Of a stretch of 64,000 nt of DNA, positions 26,218 through 34,182 are shown in pieces. The stretch is from positions 398,552 to 462,551 of the forward strand of contig NZ_JALNTY010000002.1 in assembly GCF_023161965.1 (NCBI RefSeq), given 5' to 3'. The DNA comes from Anaerosoma tenue. GTDB lineage: Bacteria > Actinomycetota > Coriobacteriia > Anaerosomatales > Anaerosomataceae. The notes below the pieces were generated by a model. That model ran no database searches. It was not told the DNA's origin and was given only the letters and a program-made list of their open reading frames with translations. Position 1 is the first letter of the stretch, and every line of letters starts with the position of its first letter. Made by a program: the position numbers and the translations under genes.

Positions 26218-27026
26218 GCAAGCTCGTGTTCCAGCGCCCGCACGCGCTCACCGACATACCGTTCTCGTACTGCCCGGGCTGCACGCACGGAATCGTGCAC
26301 CGGCTCGTGGCCGAGACGCTCGACGAGCTCGGTATCGAAGGCACCACGGTGGGTGTCGCGCCCGTGGGCTGCTCGGTCCTCGCGTACGAGTTCTTCGGTT
26401 GCGACATGGTGCAGGCGGCGCACGGCCGCGCACCCGCGGTGGCCACCGGGCTCAAGCGCGCCATGCCCGAGAACGTGGTCTTCGCCTATCAGGGTGACGG
26501 CGACCTCGCGTCCATCGGCACCGCGGAGACGGTGCATGCCGCCACCCGCGGCGAGAAGATCACCGTGATCTTCATCAACAACGCCATCTACGGCATGACC
26601 GGCGGGCAGCTGGCTCCCACCTCGCTGCCGCAGCAGGTGACGCAGACCAGCCCGTACGGGCGCGACGTGAACGAGGCGGGCTTCCCGATCCGCATGGTGG
26701 AGATGCTCTCCACGCTCGACGGTGTGGCGCTTGCGCAGCGCGTGACCGTCGACAGCCCCAAGAACGTGCGCGTGGCGAAGAAGGCCATCAAGAAGGCGTT
26801 CGAATATCAGGTGGAGGGTGTGGGCTACACGATCATCGAGGTCGTTTCCACCTGCCCCACCAACTGGGGTCTTTCACCGGCAGACGCGCTCCAGTGGCTG
26901 CGCGACAACATGCTGCCGTACTACCCGCTCGGCGTGTACAGGGACGTGAAGGCCGAGGGGTACGCCAACGTGGCGGAGGCCGCCGCGGCGCGTGCGGAAC
27001 GGCTCGCGTCGGGGGGTGACGCCTGA
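26214..27026 (+). CDS. 2-oxoacid:ferredoxin oxidoreductase, beta (thiamine pyrophosphate) subunit
   Basis: 270 residues from an ATG with GGAGG upstream. YCPGCTHG near residue 20 is conserved in this subunit, and QGDGDLASIG with a later Asn in FINNAIYGMTGGQ forms the Mg2+/thiamine-pyrophosphate motif. It completes the active site with the alpha subunit. Its stop and the gamma ATG share bases (TGATG), so the four subunits are made in step. Confidence 0.92.
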   Translation: MSKLVFQRPHALTDIPFSYCPGCTHGIVHRLVAETLDELGIEGTTVGVAPVGCSVLAYEFFGCDMVQAAHGRAPAVATGLKRAMPENVVFAYQGDGDLASIGTAETVHAATRGEKITVIFINNAIYGMTGGQLAPTSLPQQVTQTSPYGRDVNEAGFPIRMVEMLSTLDGVALAQRVTVDSPKNVRVAKKAIKKAFEYQVEGVGYTIIEVVSTCPTNWGLSPADALQWLRDNMLPYYPLGVYRDVKAEGYANVAEAAAARAERLASGGDA

Positions 27027-27616
27027 TGGCCGCACCGGTGAACATGCTGCTCGCAGGCTTCGGCGGCCAGGGCATCCTCTTCGCGGGCAAGCTCATCGCA
27101 TACGCTGGCCTCATCGAGGGCCGCGAGCTCTCGTGGTTGCCGAGCTACGGTCCGGAGATGCGTGGCGGTACCGCGAACTGCAGCGTCTGCCTCTCCGACG
27201 AGCCGATCGGCTCGCCGCTCGTGCTCGAGCCCGACGTGCTCGTGGCGATGAACCAGCCCTCGCTCGACAAGTTCGTCGACTCCGTGGTGCCAGGCGGCAA
27301 GGTGATCGTGGACTCCACCATGTGCCAGCGCCTGCCGGACCGGGACGACATCGACGTCTTTCCCGTTCCCGCCACCCAGCTTGCCGAGGAGAACGGTCTC
27401 AAGGGGCTCGCCAGCGTGATCCTCGTGGGCAAGCTCCTGCGGGAGATCGGCTTCTGCGACCCGCGGACGCTCGATGCAGCGATCGCCAAGAGCGTTCCTG
27501 CGAGGAAGGCTCACCTGCTGCCCAAGAACCGCAAGGCGTTCGAGATCGGCATGCTCAACGAGGATGGGGAGTCCGTGCCGGTCTGCTCGCTGCCGGACGA
27601 CTGGTCGGTGGAGTAG
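27026..27616 (+). CDS. 2-oxoacid:ferredoxin oxidoreductase, gamma subunit
   Basis: 196 residues of the POR/KOR gamma fold: GFGGQGILFAGKLIAYAG at the start, SYGPEMRGGTANC in the middle (CoA-contact region of the family) and a Pro/Lys-rich end. It completes the delta-alpha-beta-gamma enzyme. The XRE-cupin gene follows after 12 bases, so the regulator and acyl-CoA synthetase are probably in the same operon. Confidence 0.92.
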   Translation: MAAPVNMLLAGFGGQGILFAGKLIAYAGLIEGRELSWLPSYGPEMRGGTANCSVCLSDEPIGSPLVLEPDVLVAMNQPSLDKFVDSVVPGGKVIVDSTMCQRLPDRDDIDVFPVPATQLAEENGLKGLASVILVGKLLREIGFCDPRTLDAAIAKSVPARKAHLLPKNRKAFEIGMLNEDGESVPVCSLPDDWSVE

Positions 27617-27628
27617 GGGAGGCGGCAC

Positions 27629-28180
27629 ATGACCACGGAGTTCAAGGACATCGGCCTGCGCATCAAAGGCCTGCGCGAGTCGTGCGACATCCCACGCGAG
27701 GAGATGGCCGCCGACCTCGGCATCGACCTTGAGACGTATATCGCCTATGAGGAGACCGGCGCGGATGTGCCGATCTCGGCCATCTTCCACATGGCTAGCA
27801 AGTTCGGCGTGGACCTCACCGAGATCCTCACCGGTATCCCGGCGCGGCTCGACACCTATCAGGTGGTGAAAGCCGGCACCGGGCGCACGGTGGACCGCTA
27901 CCCCGGTTACAACTACCAGGACCTCGCGTGGGGGTTCGGCCACAAGATCATGCAGCCGCTGCTCGTGACGCTCGACCCTTCCGATGAGCCGGCCGAGCTC
28001 GTGACCCATCGCGGTCAGGAGTTCAACCTGGTGCTCAAGGGGAAGGTCATCGTCACCTTCGAGGATCGTGACCTGGTCCTCGAGGAGGGCGACAGCATCT
28101 ACTTCAACCCGAACCACCCTCATGGCCAGAAGTGCGGCGGCGATGAGCCTGCTCAGTTCGTGACCGTCATCGTCGAGTAG
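27629..28180 (+). CDS. XRE-type HTH / cupin regulator
   Basis: 183 residues, the same architecture as the gene at 13229-13804: helix-turn-helix at about 8-65 (REEMAADLGIDLETYIAYEETG) and a cupin barrel at about 105-180 (HRGQEFNLVLKGKVIVTFEDR, then GDSIYFNPNHPHGQ). It lies between the oxidoreductase gamma gene and the acyl-CoA synthetase gene, eight bases before the latter. Ligand control of oxoacid or acyl-CoA metabolism is the likely role. Confidence 0.87.
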   Translation: MTTEFKDIGLRIKGLRESCDIPREEMAADLGIDLETYIAYEETGADVPISAIFHMASKFGVDLTEILTGIPARLDTYQVVKAGTGRTVDRYPGYNYQDLAWGFGHKIMQPLLVTLDPSDEPAELVTHRGQEFNLVLKGKVIVTFEDRDLVLEEGDSIYFNPNHPHGQKCGGDEPAQFVTVIVE

Positions 28181-28188
28181 GACCGTTC

Positions 28189-29862
28189 ATGGACCACGTG
28201 ATCTCCCGGCACTGCCCCCGTCTCGAGTTCGACTCCTACGAGGACTTCCTCGCGGACTTCCGCATCGAGCCCACCGGAGACTTCAACTTCGGCTACGACG
28301 TGGTGGACGAGTGGGCGCGCGTGGAGCCGCAGAAGCGTGCGCTGGTGTGGTGCGACGACGATGGCGCCGAGCGCACGTTCACATTCTCGGACGTCTCACG
28401 GCTCTCGAACCGTATGGCCAACGCGTTCGCGGACCTCGGCATCGCGAAGGGCGACGTGGTCATGCTCATCCTGCGCCGGCGGTGGGAATACTGGATCACC
28501 GCTGTGGCGCTCCACAAGATCGGCGCGATCCTCATCCCCGGCTCGGTGCAACTCACCACCAAGGACATCGTGTACCGCGCTGAGAGCGCCGGCGTGAAGA
28601 TGATGGTCTGCGTGGACGACGCGTACGTGCTGTCGCAGGTGGACGGCGCGCGCGCCGATGCGCCCACGATCGAGGCGTGTGTCGTGGCGGGTCCCGCTCG
28701 CGAAGGCTGGCTGTCGTTCGACGAACTGCTGGAGGCGCACGCCGACGAGTGGGAGCGCCCCACCGGCGACGCGTATCCCGGCGGGCGCGACACCATGCTC
28801 GTGTACTTCACCTCGGGCACCACGGGTCTCGCCAAGATGGTCATGCACGATTTCCTGCACCCGCTCGGCCACATCATCACCGCACGCTACTGGCAGCAGG
28901 TGCGCGAGAACGAGTTACACTTCACCGTCTCGGATTCAGGATGGGCCAAGTTCGGCTGGGGCAAGATCTACGGTCAGTGGATCTGTGGCGCCACCATCCT
29001 CGGCTACGACATGAAGAAGTTCGTGCCCGCCACGCTCATGCGGAAGGTGCAGGACTATCGCGTCCACACGTTCTGTGTGCCGCCCACGATGTACCGGTTC
29101 ATGCTGCAGGAGGACGTCTCGGCGTACGACTTCTCGAGCGTGGAGACCTTCGCCACCGCGGGCGAGCCGCTCAACCCTGAGGTCACCAAGCAGTGGGAAG
29201 CGTTCACCGGGAAGAAGATCCGTGAGGGCTTCGGGCAGACCGAGGGCCCCGTGCTGGTGGCCACGTTCCCCTGGCTGGAGCCGCGCCCAGGATCCATGGG
29301 CAAGCCGTCGCCGCTTCTCAATATGAAGCTCATCACCGAGGACGGCGTGGAGGCCGAGGACGGCGAGGAGGGCATCATCTGCGTGACGGGCCTCAAGGAG
29401 GCCTATCCGCCGGGGCTCTTCGTGGGCTACTACAACGATCCCGTGATGACCGAGGCCGCTGTGGGCGGCGAGTACTACGAGACAAAGGACGTGGCCTGGC
29501 GCGACTCAGACGGCTACTACTACTTCGTGGGCCGGAACGACGACGTGATCAAGTGCTCCGGCTACCGCATCGGCCCCTTCGAGGTGGAAAGCGCGCTCAT
29601 CGAGCATCCTGCCGTGGTGGAGTGTGCCGTCACCGCGGCGCCCGATCCCATACGTGGCCTTGTGGTGAAGGCGACGATCGTGCTCGCCAGGGGCTGGACG
29701 GGTTCTCCCGAGCTTGCCAAGGAGCTTCAGGACCACGTGAAGAAGACCACGGCGCCGTACAAGTACCCGCGCATCGTGGAGTTCACCGACGAGCTTCCCA
29801 AGACGCTCGGCGGGAAGATCAAGCGTAAGCAGATCCGGACCGCAGACGGCGTGGGCGACTGA
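28189..29862 (+). CDS. AMP-forming acyl-CoA synthetase
   Basis: 557 residues, paralogue of the enzyme at 11431-13185. Motifs: A3 YFTSGTTGLAKM (Ala where most have Pro), A5 GFGQTEGPV, A8 GRNDDVIKCSGYRIGP and the A10 Lys in GGKIKR. It follows the oxidoreductase and XRE-cupin genes on one strand. The enzyme could activate acids for reductive carboxylation by the oxidoreductase, or run in reverse to save energy from acyl-CoA produced by it. The direction cannot be read from sequence. Confidence 0.9.
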   Translation: MDHVISRHCPRLEFDSYEDFLADFRIEPTGDFNFGYDVVDEWARVEPQKRALVWCDDDGAERTFTFSDVSRLSNRMANAFADLGIAKGDVVMLILRRRWEYWITAVALHKIGAILIPGSVQLTTKDIVYRAESAGVKMMVCVDDAYVLSQVDGARADAPTIEACVVAGPAREGWLSFDELLEAHADEWERPTGDAYPGGRDTMLVYFTSGTTGLAKMVMHDFLHPLGHIITARYWQQVRENELHFTVSDSGWAKFGWGKIYGQWICGATILGYDMKKFVPATLMRKVQDYRVHTFCVPPTMYRFMLQEDVSAYDFSSVETFATAGEPLNPEVTKQWEAFTGKKIREGFGQTEGPVLVATFPWLEPRPGSMGKPSPLLNMKLITEDGVEAEDGEEGIICVTGLKEAYPPGLFVGYYNDPVMTEAAVGGEYYETKDVAWRDSDGYYYFVGRNDDVIKCSGYRIGPFEVESALIEHPAVVECAVTAAPDPIRGLVVKATIVLARGWTGSPELAKELQDHVKKTTAPYKYPRIVEFTDELPKTLGGKIKRKQIRTADGVGD

Positions 29863-29877
29863 CGTAGCGTGATGCGG

Positions 29878-30882
29878 TCAGCGTCTGGAGAACCGCGATC
29901 TGGAGCGTTCCCGTGCGGGATGGGGGACGGACTCTGCGGTTGTCTCCGCCCCGCGACCGGTGCCTGAGGCCCTGACCGCCACGCCGCCTTCGTCGATGAG
30001 CGCTACGAGAGCATCGAGCGGCGCAGGGTCGAACTGGCTCCCGCGGCCCGCGATGAGACTGGCTCGGGCCTCCTCCAGCGAGAGGCCGTCTCGGTAGGGC
30101 CGGTCGCTCGTCATCGCGTCGAACGCGTCGGCGACGGCGAGCACCCGTGCTTCGGCCGGGATCCTGCTCCCCGCGAGGCCGTCCGGGTATCCTGCTCCGT
30201 CCCAGCGCTCGTGATGATGGCGCACCACCGGCACCACGTCGCTCAGGAACTCCACAGACTCGATGATCGCGGCGCCCGTGACCGGATGCCGCTTGATCTC
30301 CTCGTACTCCCCGGCATCAAGACCGGCGGGCTTGAGCAGCACAGCGTCGGATGTGGCGATCTTGCCGATGTCGTGGAGGAGTCCGGCCCGTTCGAGGCAG
30401 GGAACGCGGTCATGCATCCCAAGGCGGGCGCCGATCGCCGCTGCATAATCGGCCACGTGCAACGAGTGGAGCGCCGTGTAGTGATCTCGCGCGTTCACGG
30501 CGGTGCTGAGCGACTGGAGGATGCTCACGCGGTACTCGCTGAGCGTCTGTAACGACTCCTCCAGGCGGCGGTCGAGGCGCTCCACCGAGCGTCTGGCCCG
30601 CTCGGCACGCTCCGCCTCGCTGCGGGCATACAGGGCGTGCATGGCGTAGAGCACGAGCGGCAGGAAGACCACCTGCGCGTAGTCCTCCGAGAGATCCATG
30701 CCTTCCGGCTGAGCCGCCGCCACGTGCCCGATACTGACGACCGTCATGATGCCCATGGCCGTGAGCACCAGTATGGACAGGTATCGCAGCTCGGTCCTGG
30801 AGGTCCGCACCAGCGCCACACTCGCGGCCAGGAAGGCCGCTCCGAACCCGATCACCGCAACGATGTCGAACGCACGGACCAT
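29878..30882 (-). CDS. HD-GYP domain protein with N-terminal membrane helices
   Basis: 334 residues from an ATG that overlaps the upstream stop (TGATG); a longer frame to 30933 exists. About three membrane helices (1-85) are followed by a charged coiled segment (RSEAERAERARRSVERLDRRLEES, in two parts) and an HD-GYP domain (about 125-300): HSLHVADYAAAIG, HDIGK, then HHHERWDGAGYPDGLAG. This metal-dependent class hydrolyses cyclic di-GMP. Together with the diguanylate cyclase at 58 kb it shows that this second messenger is used. It converges on the acyl-CoA synthetase end. Confidence 0.88.
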   Translation of the reverse strand: MVRAFDIVAVIGFGAAFLAASVALVRTSRTELRYLSILVLTAMGIMTVVSIGHVAAAQPEGMDLSEDYAQVVFLPLVLYAMHALYARSEAERAERARRSVERLDRRLEESLQTLSEYRVSILQSLSTAVNARDHYTALHSLHVADYAAAIGARLGMHDRVPCLERAGLLHDIGKIATSDAVLLKPAGLDAGEYEEIKRHPVTGAAIIESVEFLSDVVPVVRHHHERWDGAGYPDGLAGSRIPAEARVLAVADAFDAMTSDRPYRDGLSLEEARASLIAGRGSQFDPAPLDALVALIDEGGVAVRASGTGRGAETTAESVPHPARERSRSRFSRR

Positions 30883-31166
30883 CAGCGACCGTCTCCTGGT
30901 CGCGACGACCAGGCGCGTATCACGATCACGCACAGCGCGGCGAAACAGAGGCCGCCGATCGCGAAGAGGAGGTGCTCAAGGGCGTTCAGGATCGTCGGCG
31001 CGACGAATCCCTCGGCAACGGTCGCCACATACGCTCCGAACATAGCGCCGAGGGCGCAGGCGAGGAGGGGTTTGCCCGGGAGCTCGATGCCCCGGTACGT
31101 CCATACGACGACCGGGATGAGCGCGATGCTGAGCACCAGTATGATGAGCTCGCTCTGCTGTACCAC
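30882..31166 (-). CDS. Small three-helix membrane protein
   Basis: 94 residues starting at GTG with GAGGTGA upstream. Three hydrophobic segments: about 6-22, 35-52 and 62-85, ending in a short charged tail. The stop overlaps the HD-GYP start, so the two products are probably a pair. I do not recognise a family; it may be a membrane anchor or sensor partner of the HD-GYP protein. Confidence 0.7.
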   Translation of the reverse strand: MVQQSELIILVLSIALIPVVVWTYRGIELPGKPLLACALGAMFGAYVATVAEGFVAPTILNALEHLLFAIGGLCFAALCVIVIRAWSSRPGDGR

Positions 31167-31339
31167 CCGGGCTCACCTCGGCGGACATACCCTCGTGGGC
31201 GATGCTTGCTGGTCATGGCGAGTATAGCGGAGCCACGCCGCCGGTACGATGCTTGCTCGACACGTGGTGGCGATCGTCGGGACCCGCGTACAATGGGTGC
31301 GCCTGTGCGTCATGTCCGTCCGCATGAAGGGCCGAGCCT

Positions 31340-32602
31340 GTGCGTGTCATCAGGGCCATAGCGATCGGTGCCGTCGTCGTGCTGGCGACCGCTGCGCTCA
31401 CGGTCGCCGGTCTCACGTGGTTGCCCGGACTCGTGGTTGCGGATGCGGATACGATATCGGCTGCGGAGGCGTGGCCTTCCGCGACTGCCGAGCGCCCGGT
31501 CCCCCGGCCGGTGCCCCCGGTGGAGCGCATCACCATCGCGGCGGTGGGAGACCTGATGGCGCACATGCCCCAGGTCACGTCCGCGAGCGTCCCCGGAGGC
31601 TACGATTTCACCCCGTGCTTCGCCTTCGTGGAGCCTGAGATCGCCTCGGCCGACCTGGCGATCGGGAACTTCGAGACCACGCTCGCCGGCGCGGACAGGG
31701 GGTTCAGCGGGTATCCCACGTTCAACACCCCCGACGAGTTCGCGCAGGCTGCGGCTGGCGCCGGCTTCGACGTGCTCACCACCGCGAACAACCACGTGCT
31801 CGATCGGGGTCCGTCGGGTGTGGAGCGGACACTGGATGTCCTGGACGGGCTTGGCGTCCGACACACGGGCAGCGCGCGCACCGCCGACGAGGCCGGACGG
31901 ATCCTGGTGGAGGACGTACGCGGCGTCAGGGTCGCGGTCCTGGCGTACACGTACGGCATGAACGGGTTCACCGCGCCTGCCGACAGACCGTGGATGGTCA
32001 ACGTCATCGACGAAGCCGCGATGGCCGATGCCGTCATGGAGGCGCGGCCGGTCGCGGACATCGTGGTGGTGAGCATCCACAACGGCGTGGAGTACCGCCG
32101 CCAGCCGTCGGAGCGGCAGCAGCGGCTTGAAGAAGCGATGATCGAGGCGGGAGCCGATGTCGTGCTCGGCAGCCACCCGCACGTGATCCAGCCGATGGAG
32201 ACGGTGGAGGTCACGGATGAGGACGGCGCGCAGCGCACGGGGTTCATCATCCACTCCCTGGGCAACTTCGTGTCCAACCAGCGAGAACGCTACCGGAACA
32301 CCGGCCTCGTGCTGCGTCTCGGGTTCGAGAAGGATCTCGAGGAGGGCGTGACCAGCTTGTCGTTCGTGGAGTACGTGCCTGTGTGGGTGGACGACACGGA
32401 CGATTCGGGCAGGGAGCACCGCGTGCTGCCGATACGTGCCGCGCTCGATGATGCGGACTACCCGGGCGTCACGTCCGACGACCGCGCGAAGATGCAGCAG
32501 GCGTGGGACGACACAACGAGCCACCTCGGGGGCACACCCGATACGTCCGGGCCGGCCGGACGGGTGCTCTTCTACGGCGAGCCGGACGTGCAGCGGCCCT
32601 AA
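31340..32602 (+). CDS. CapA-family (PgsA-like) metallophosphoesterase-fold protein
   Basis: 420 residues from a GTG. A membrane anchor or signal covers about 7-32, then a Pro-rich linker. The CapA domain (about 60-330) shows the metal-binding series AAVGDLMAH, NFETTLAG, ANNHVLDRG, GSHPHVIQP and SLGNFV. CapA/PgsA proteins take part in poly-gamma-glutamate capsule assembly or hydrolysis; no other capsule gene is adjacent, so this may be a stand-alone surface phosphatase-like enzyme. It overlaps the end of the convergent aldo/keto reductase gene by four bases. Confidence 0.85.
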   Translation: MRVIRAIAIGAVVVLATAALTVAGLTWLPGLVVADADTISAAEAWPSATAERPVPRPVPPVERITIAAVGDLMAHMPQVTSASVPGGYDFTPCFAFVEPEIASADLAIGNFETTLAGADRGFSGYPTFNTPDEFAQAAAGAGFDVLTTANNHVLDRGPSGVERTLDVLDGLGVRHTGSARTADEAGRILVEDVRGVRVAVLAYTYGMNGFTAPADRPWMVNVIDEAAMADAVMEARPVADIVVVSIHNGVEYRRQPSERQQRLEEAMIEAGADVVLGSHPHVIQPMETVEVTDEDGAQRTGFIIHSLGNFVSNQRERYRNTGLVLRLGFEKDLEEGVTSLSFVEYVPVWVDDTDDSGREHRVLPIRAALDDADYPGVTSDDRAKMQQAWDDTTSHLGGTPDTSGPAGRVLFYGEPDVQRP

Positions 32603-33429
32603 CGATCGCCCCCGCGGTCAGGCTCCGGGCCGAACCGCTCGCCGCGATCGAGGTCGTCTATGGCAGCCATCTCCGCCGTGTCCAGCTGGAAGTCGAACAC
32701 GTCGGCGTTCTCGGCGATGCGCTCGGGGTGGACCGACTTGGGGATGGTCACCACGTCATGCTGGAGCAGCCACCTGATCGCCACCTGTGCGGGGCTCTTC
32801 CCATGACGCTCGCCGATCGCCACGAGCTCGGGCACCTCGCCGACGCGACCCTTCATGATCGGCGCCCACGCTTGCACCACGATCCCGCGCTCCTGGCAGT
32901 AGCGTCGCACTGACGGCTGCTGGAGCCATGGGTGGAACTCGTATTGGTTGACCATCGGCGCCGTCTCCGCACTCGCGATGAGCGACTCCAGATGGTGCTC
33001 GAGGTGGTTGCACACGCCGATGGCGCGCACGAGCCCCTCCGAGTAGAGCTTCTCCATGGCCCGCCAGGTCTCGGGCGTCTCCTCGCGGGGCCAGTGGACG
33101 AGGTAGAGGTCCAGGTAGTCGGTGCCGAGGCGGTCCAGGCTGCGCTCGAACGCCTCGATCGTGGATGCGTACCCCTGCTCGTCGTTCCACACCTTGCTCG
33201 CGAGAAAGACCCCGGCGCGGGGTATCGAGCTCTCGGCGATGGCCTTGCCGATCCCCGCTTCGTTGCCGTAGAGCGACGCGGTGTCGATGCCGCGATAGCC
33301 CAGCTCGAGGGCGGCCAGCACTGATCGCTCCACGTCCCCGCCCTCGGCAGACCTGTACGTCCCCAGCCCGAGACGGGGCATCTTCACGCCGTTGGCGAGT
33401 TGCACGGTGTCCGTTATCCCAGTCAGCAT
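32599..33429 (-). CDS. Aldo/keto reductase
   Basis: 276 residues from an ATG with GGAGGAGGTGG upstream; a frame to 33897 is longer but has no site. The AKR catalytic tetrad is visible: Asp in GIDTASLYG, Tyr in the same segment, Lys in FLASKVW and His in LVHWP. The NADPH site lies in the C-terminal part (VTIPKSVHPERIAEN). This resembles 2,5-diketo-gluconate reductase-type AKR5 enzymes, which reduce small carbonyl compounds. Divergent from the phosphoribosyltransferase gene. Confidence 0.92.
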   Translation of the reverse strand: MLTGITDTVQLANGVKMPRLGLGTYRSAEGGDVERSVLAALELGYRGIDTASLYGNEAGIGKAIAESSIPRAGVFLASKVWNDEQGYASTIEAFERSLDRLGTDYLDLYLVHWPREETPETWRAMEKLYSEGLVRAIGVCNHLEHHLESLIASAETAPMVNQYEFHPWLQQPSVRRYCQERGIVVQAWAPIMKGRVGEVPELVAIGERHGKSPAQVAIRWLLQHDVVTIPKSVHPERIAENADVFDFQLDTAEMAAIDDLDRGERFGPEPDRGGDR

Positions 33430-33540
33430 ATCGCCACCTCCTCCCACCATCATACCGTCCCTGTCGGACGACCGGAGACCGCACGGGCTGAGGTGGGAAT
33501 ACAGCGAGTGGGGCATGGTCGTGCATCGGAGGTGGGAGAG

Positions 33541-34167
33541 ATGTTCGTCGATCGCAGAGACGCGGGCCGCCGCCTCGCGGCGGTCCTGGAGGGACGGATC
33601 GGCCACGACGCGCTCGTGCTGGGCATACCGCGGGGAGGAGTGATCGTTGCCGATGAGGTGGCCCGGGCGCTCGGACTCGAACTCGACTGCGAGGTGGTGC
33701 GCAAGATGGGTGCGCCGGGCGATCCCGAGTACGCCATCGCGGCGGTGGATGCCGACGGCGCTGTGGTGGGTAACGCCACCGCCTGGGCGGACGAAGCGTA
33801 CGTCCATCGCGCCGCCGAGGCCGCCCGCGTCGAGATAGCCCGGCGGCTTGCGACGTACCGCAAGGACCGGCCGCTTCCACTGATCGTCGGCCGGCACGTC
33901 GTGCTCGTGGACGATGGTGTCGCTACGGGACTGACGGTGGCAGCAGCTGTGCAGTCGCTCAAGCGACGGCAGGCGTCACGGGTGACGGTGGCAGCCCCCG
34001 TGGCCTCTCCTGCAGCCGAGGAGCTGTTGCAGGGGATGGCGGACGAGGTGGTGGTCGTCTGGGTCGATCCGAGGTTCCGTGCGGTAGGGCAGTATTATGA
34101 GCGGTTCGACCAGACGTCGGACGACGAGGTGATCGACACCCTCGAGTCGGCGTGGTCTCGCGGCTGA
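33541..34167 (+). CDS. Phosphoribosyltransferase-fold protein
   Basis: 208 residues from an ATG with GGTGGGAGAG upstream. The PRPP loop is VVLVDDGVATGLT near residue 125, and the N-terminal part has LVLGIPRGGVIVADEVARALG. The overall pattern is the stand-alone PRTase-like family often found beside dienelactone hydrolase or erythromycin-esterase-like genes in other bacteria; none is here. The substrate is unknown; it is not a purine salvage enzyme by length or loop context. Confidence 0.83.
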   Translation: MFVDRRDAGRRLAAVLEGRIGHDALVLGIPRGGVIVADEVARALGLELDCEVVRKMGAPGDPEYAIAAVDADGAVVGNATAWADEAYVHRAAEAARVEIARRLATYRKDRPLPLIVGRHVVLVDDGVATGLTVAAAVQSLKRRQASRVTVAAPVASPAAEELLQGMADEVVVVWVDPRFRAVGQYYERFDQTSDDEVIDTLESAWSRG

Positions 34168-34182
34168 GCGGGTCCCCGGCCC

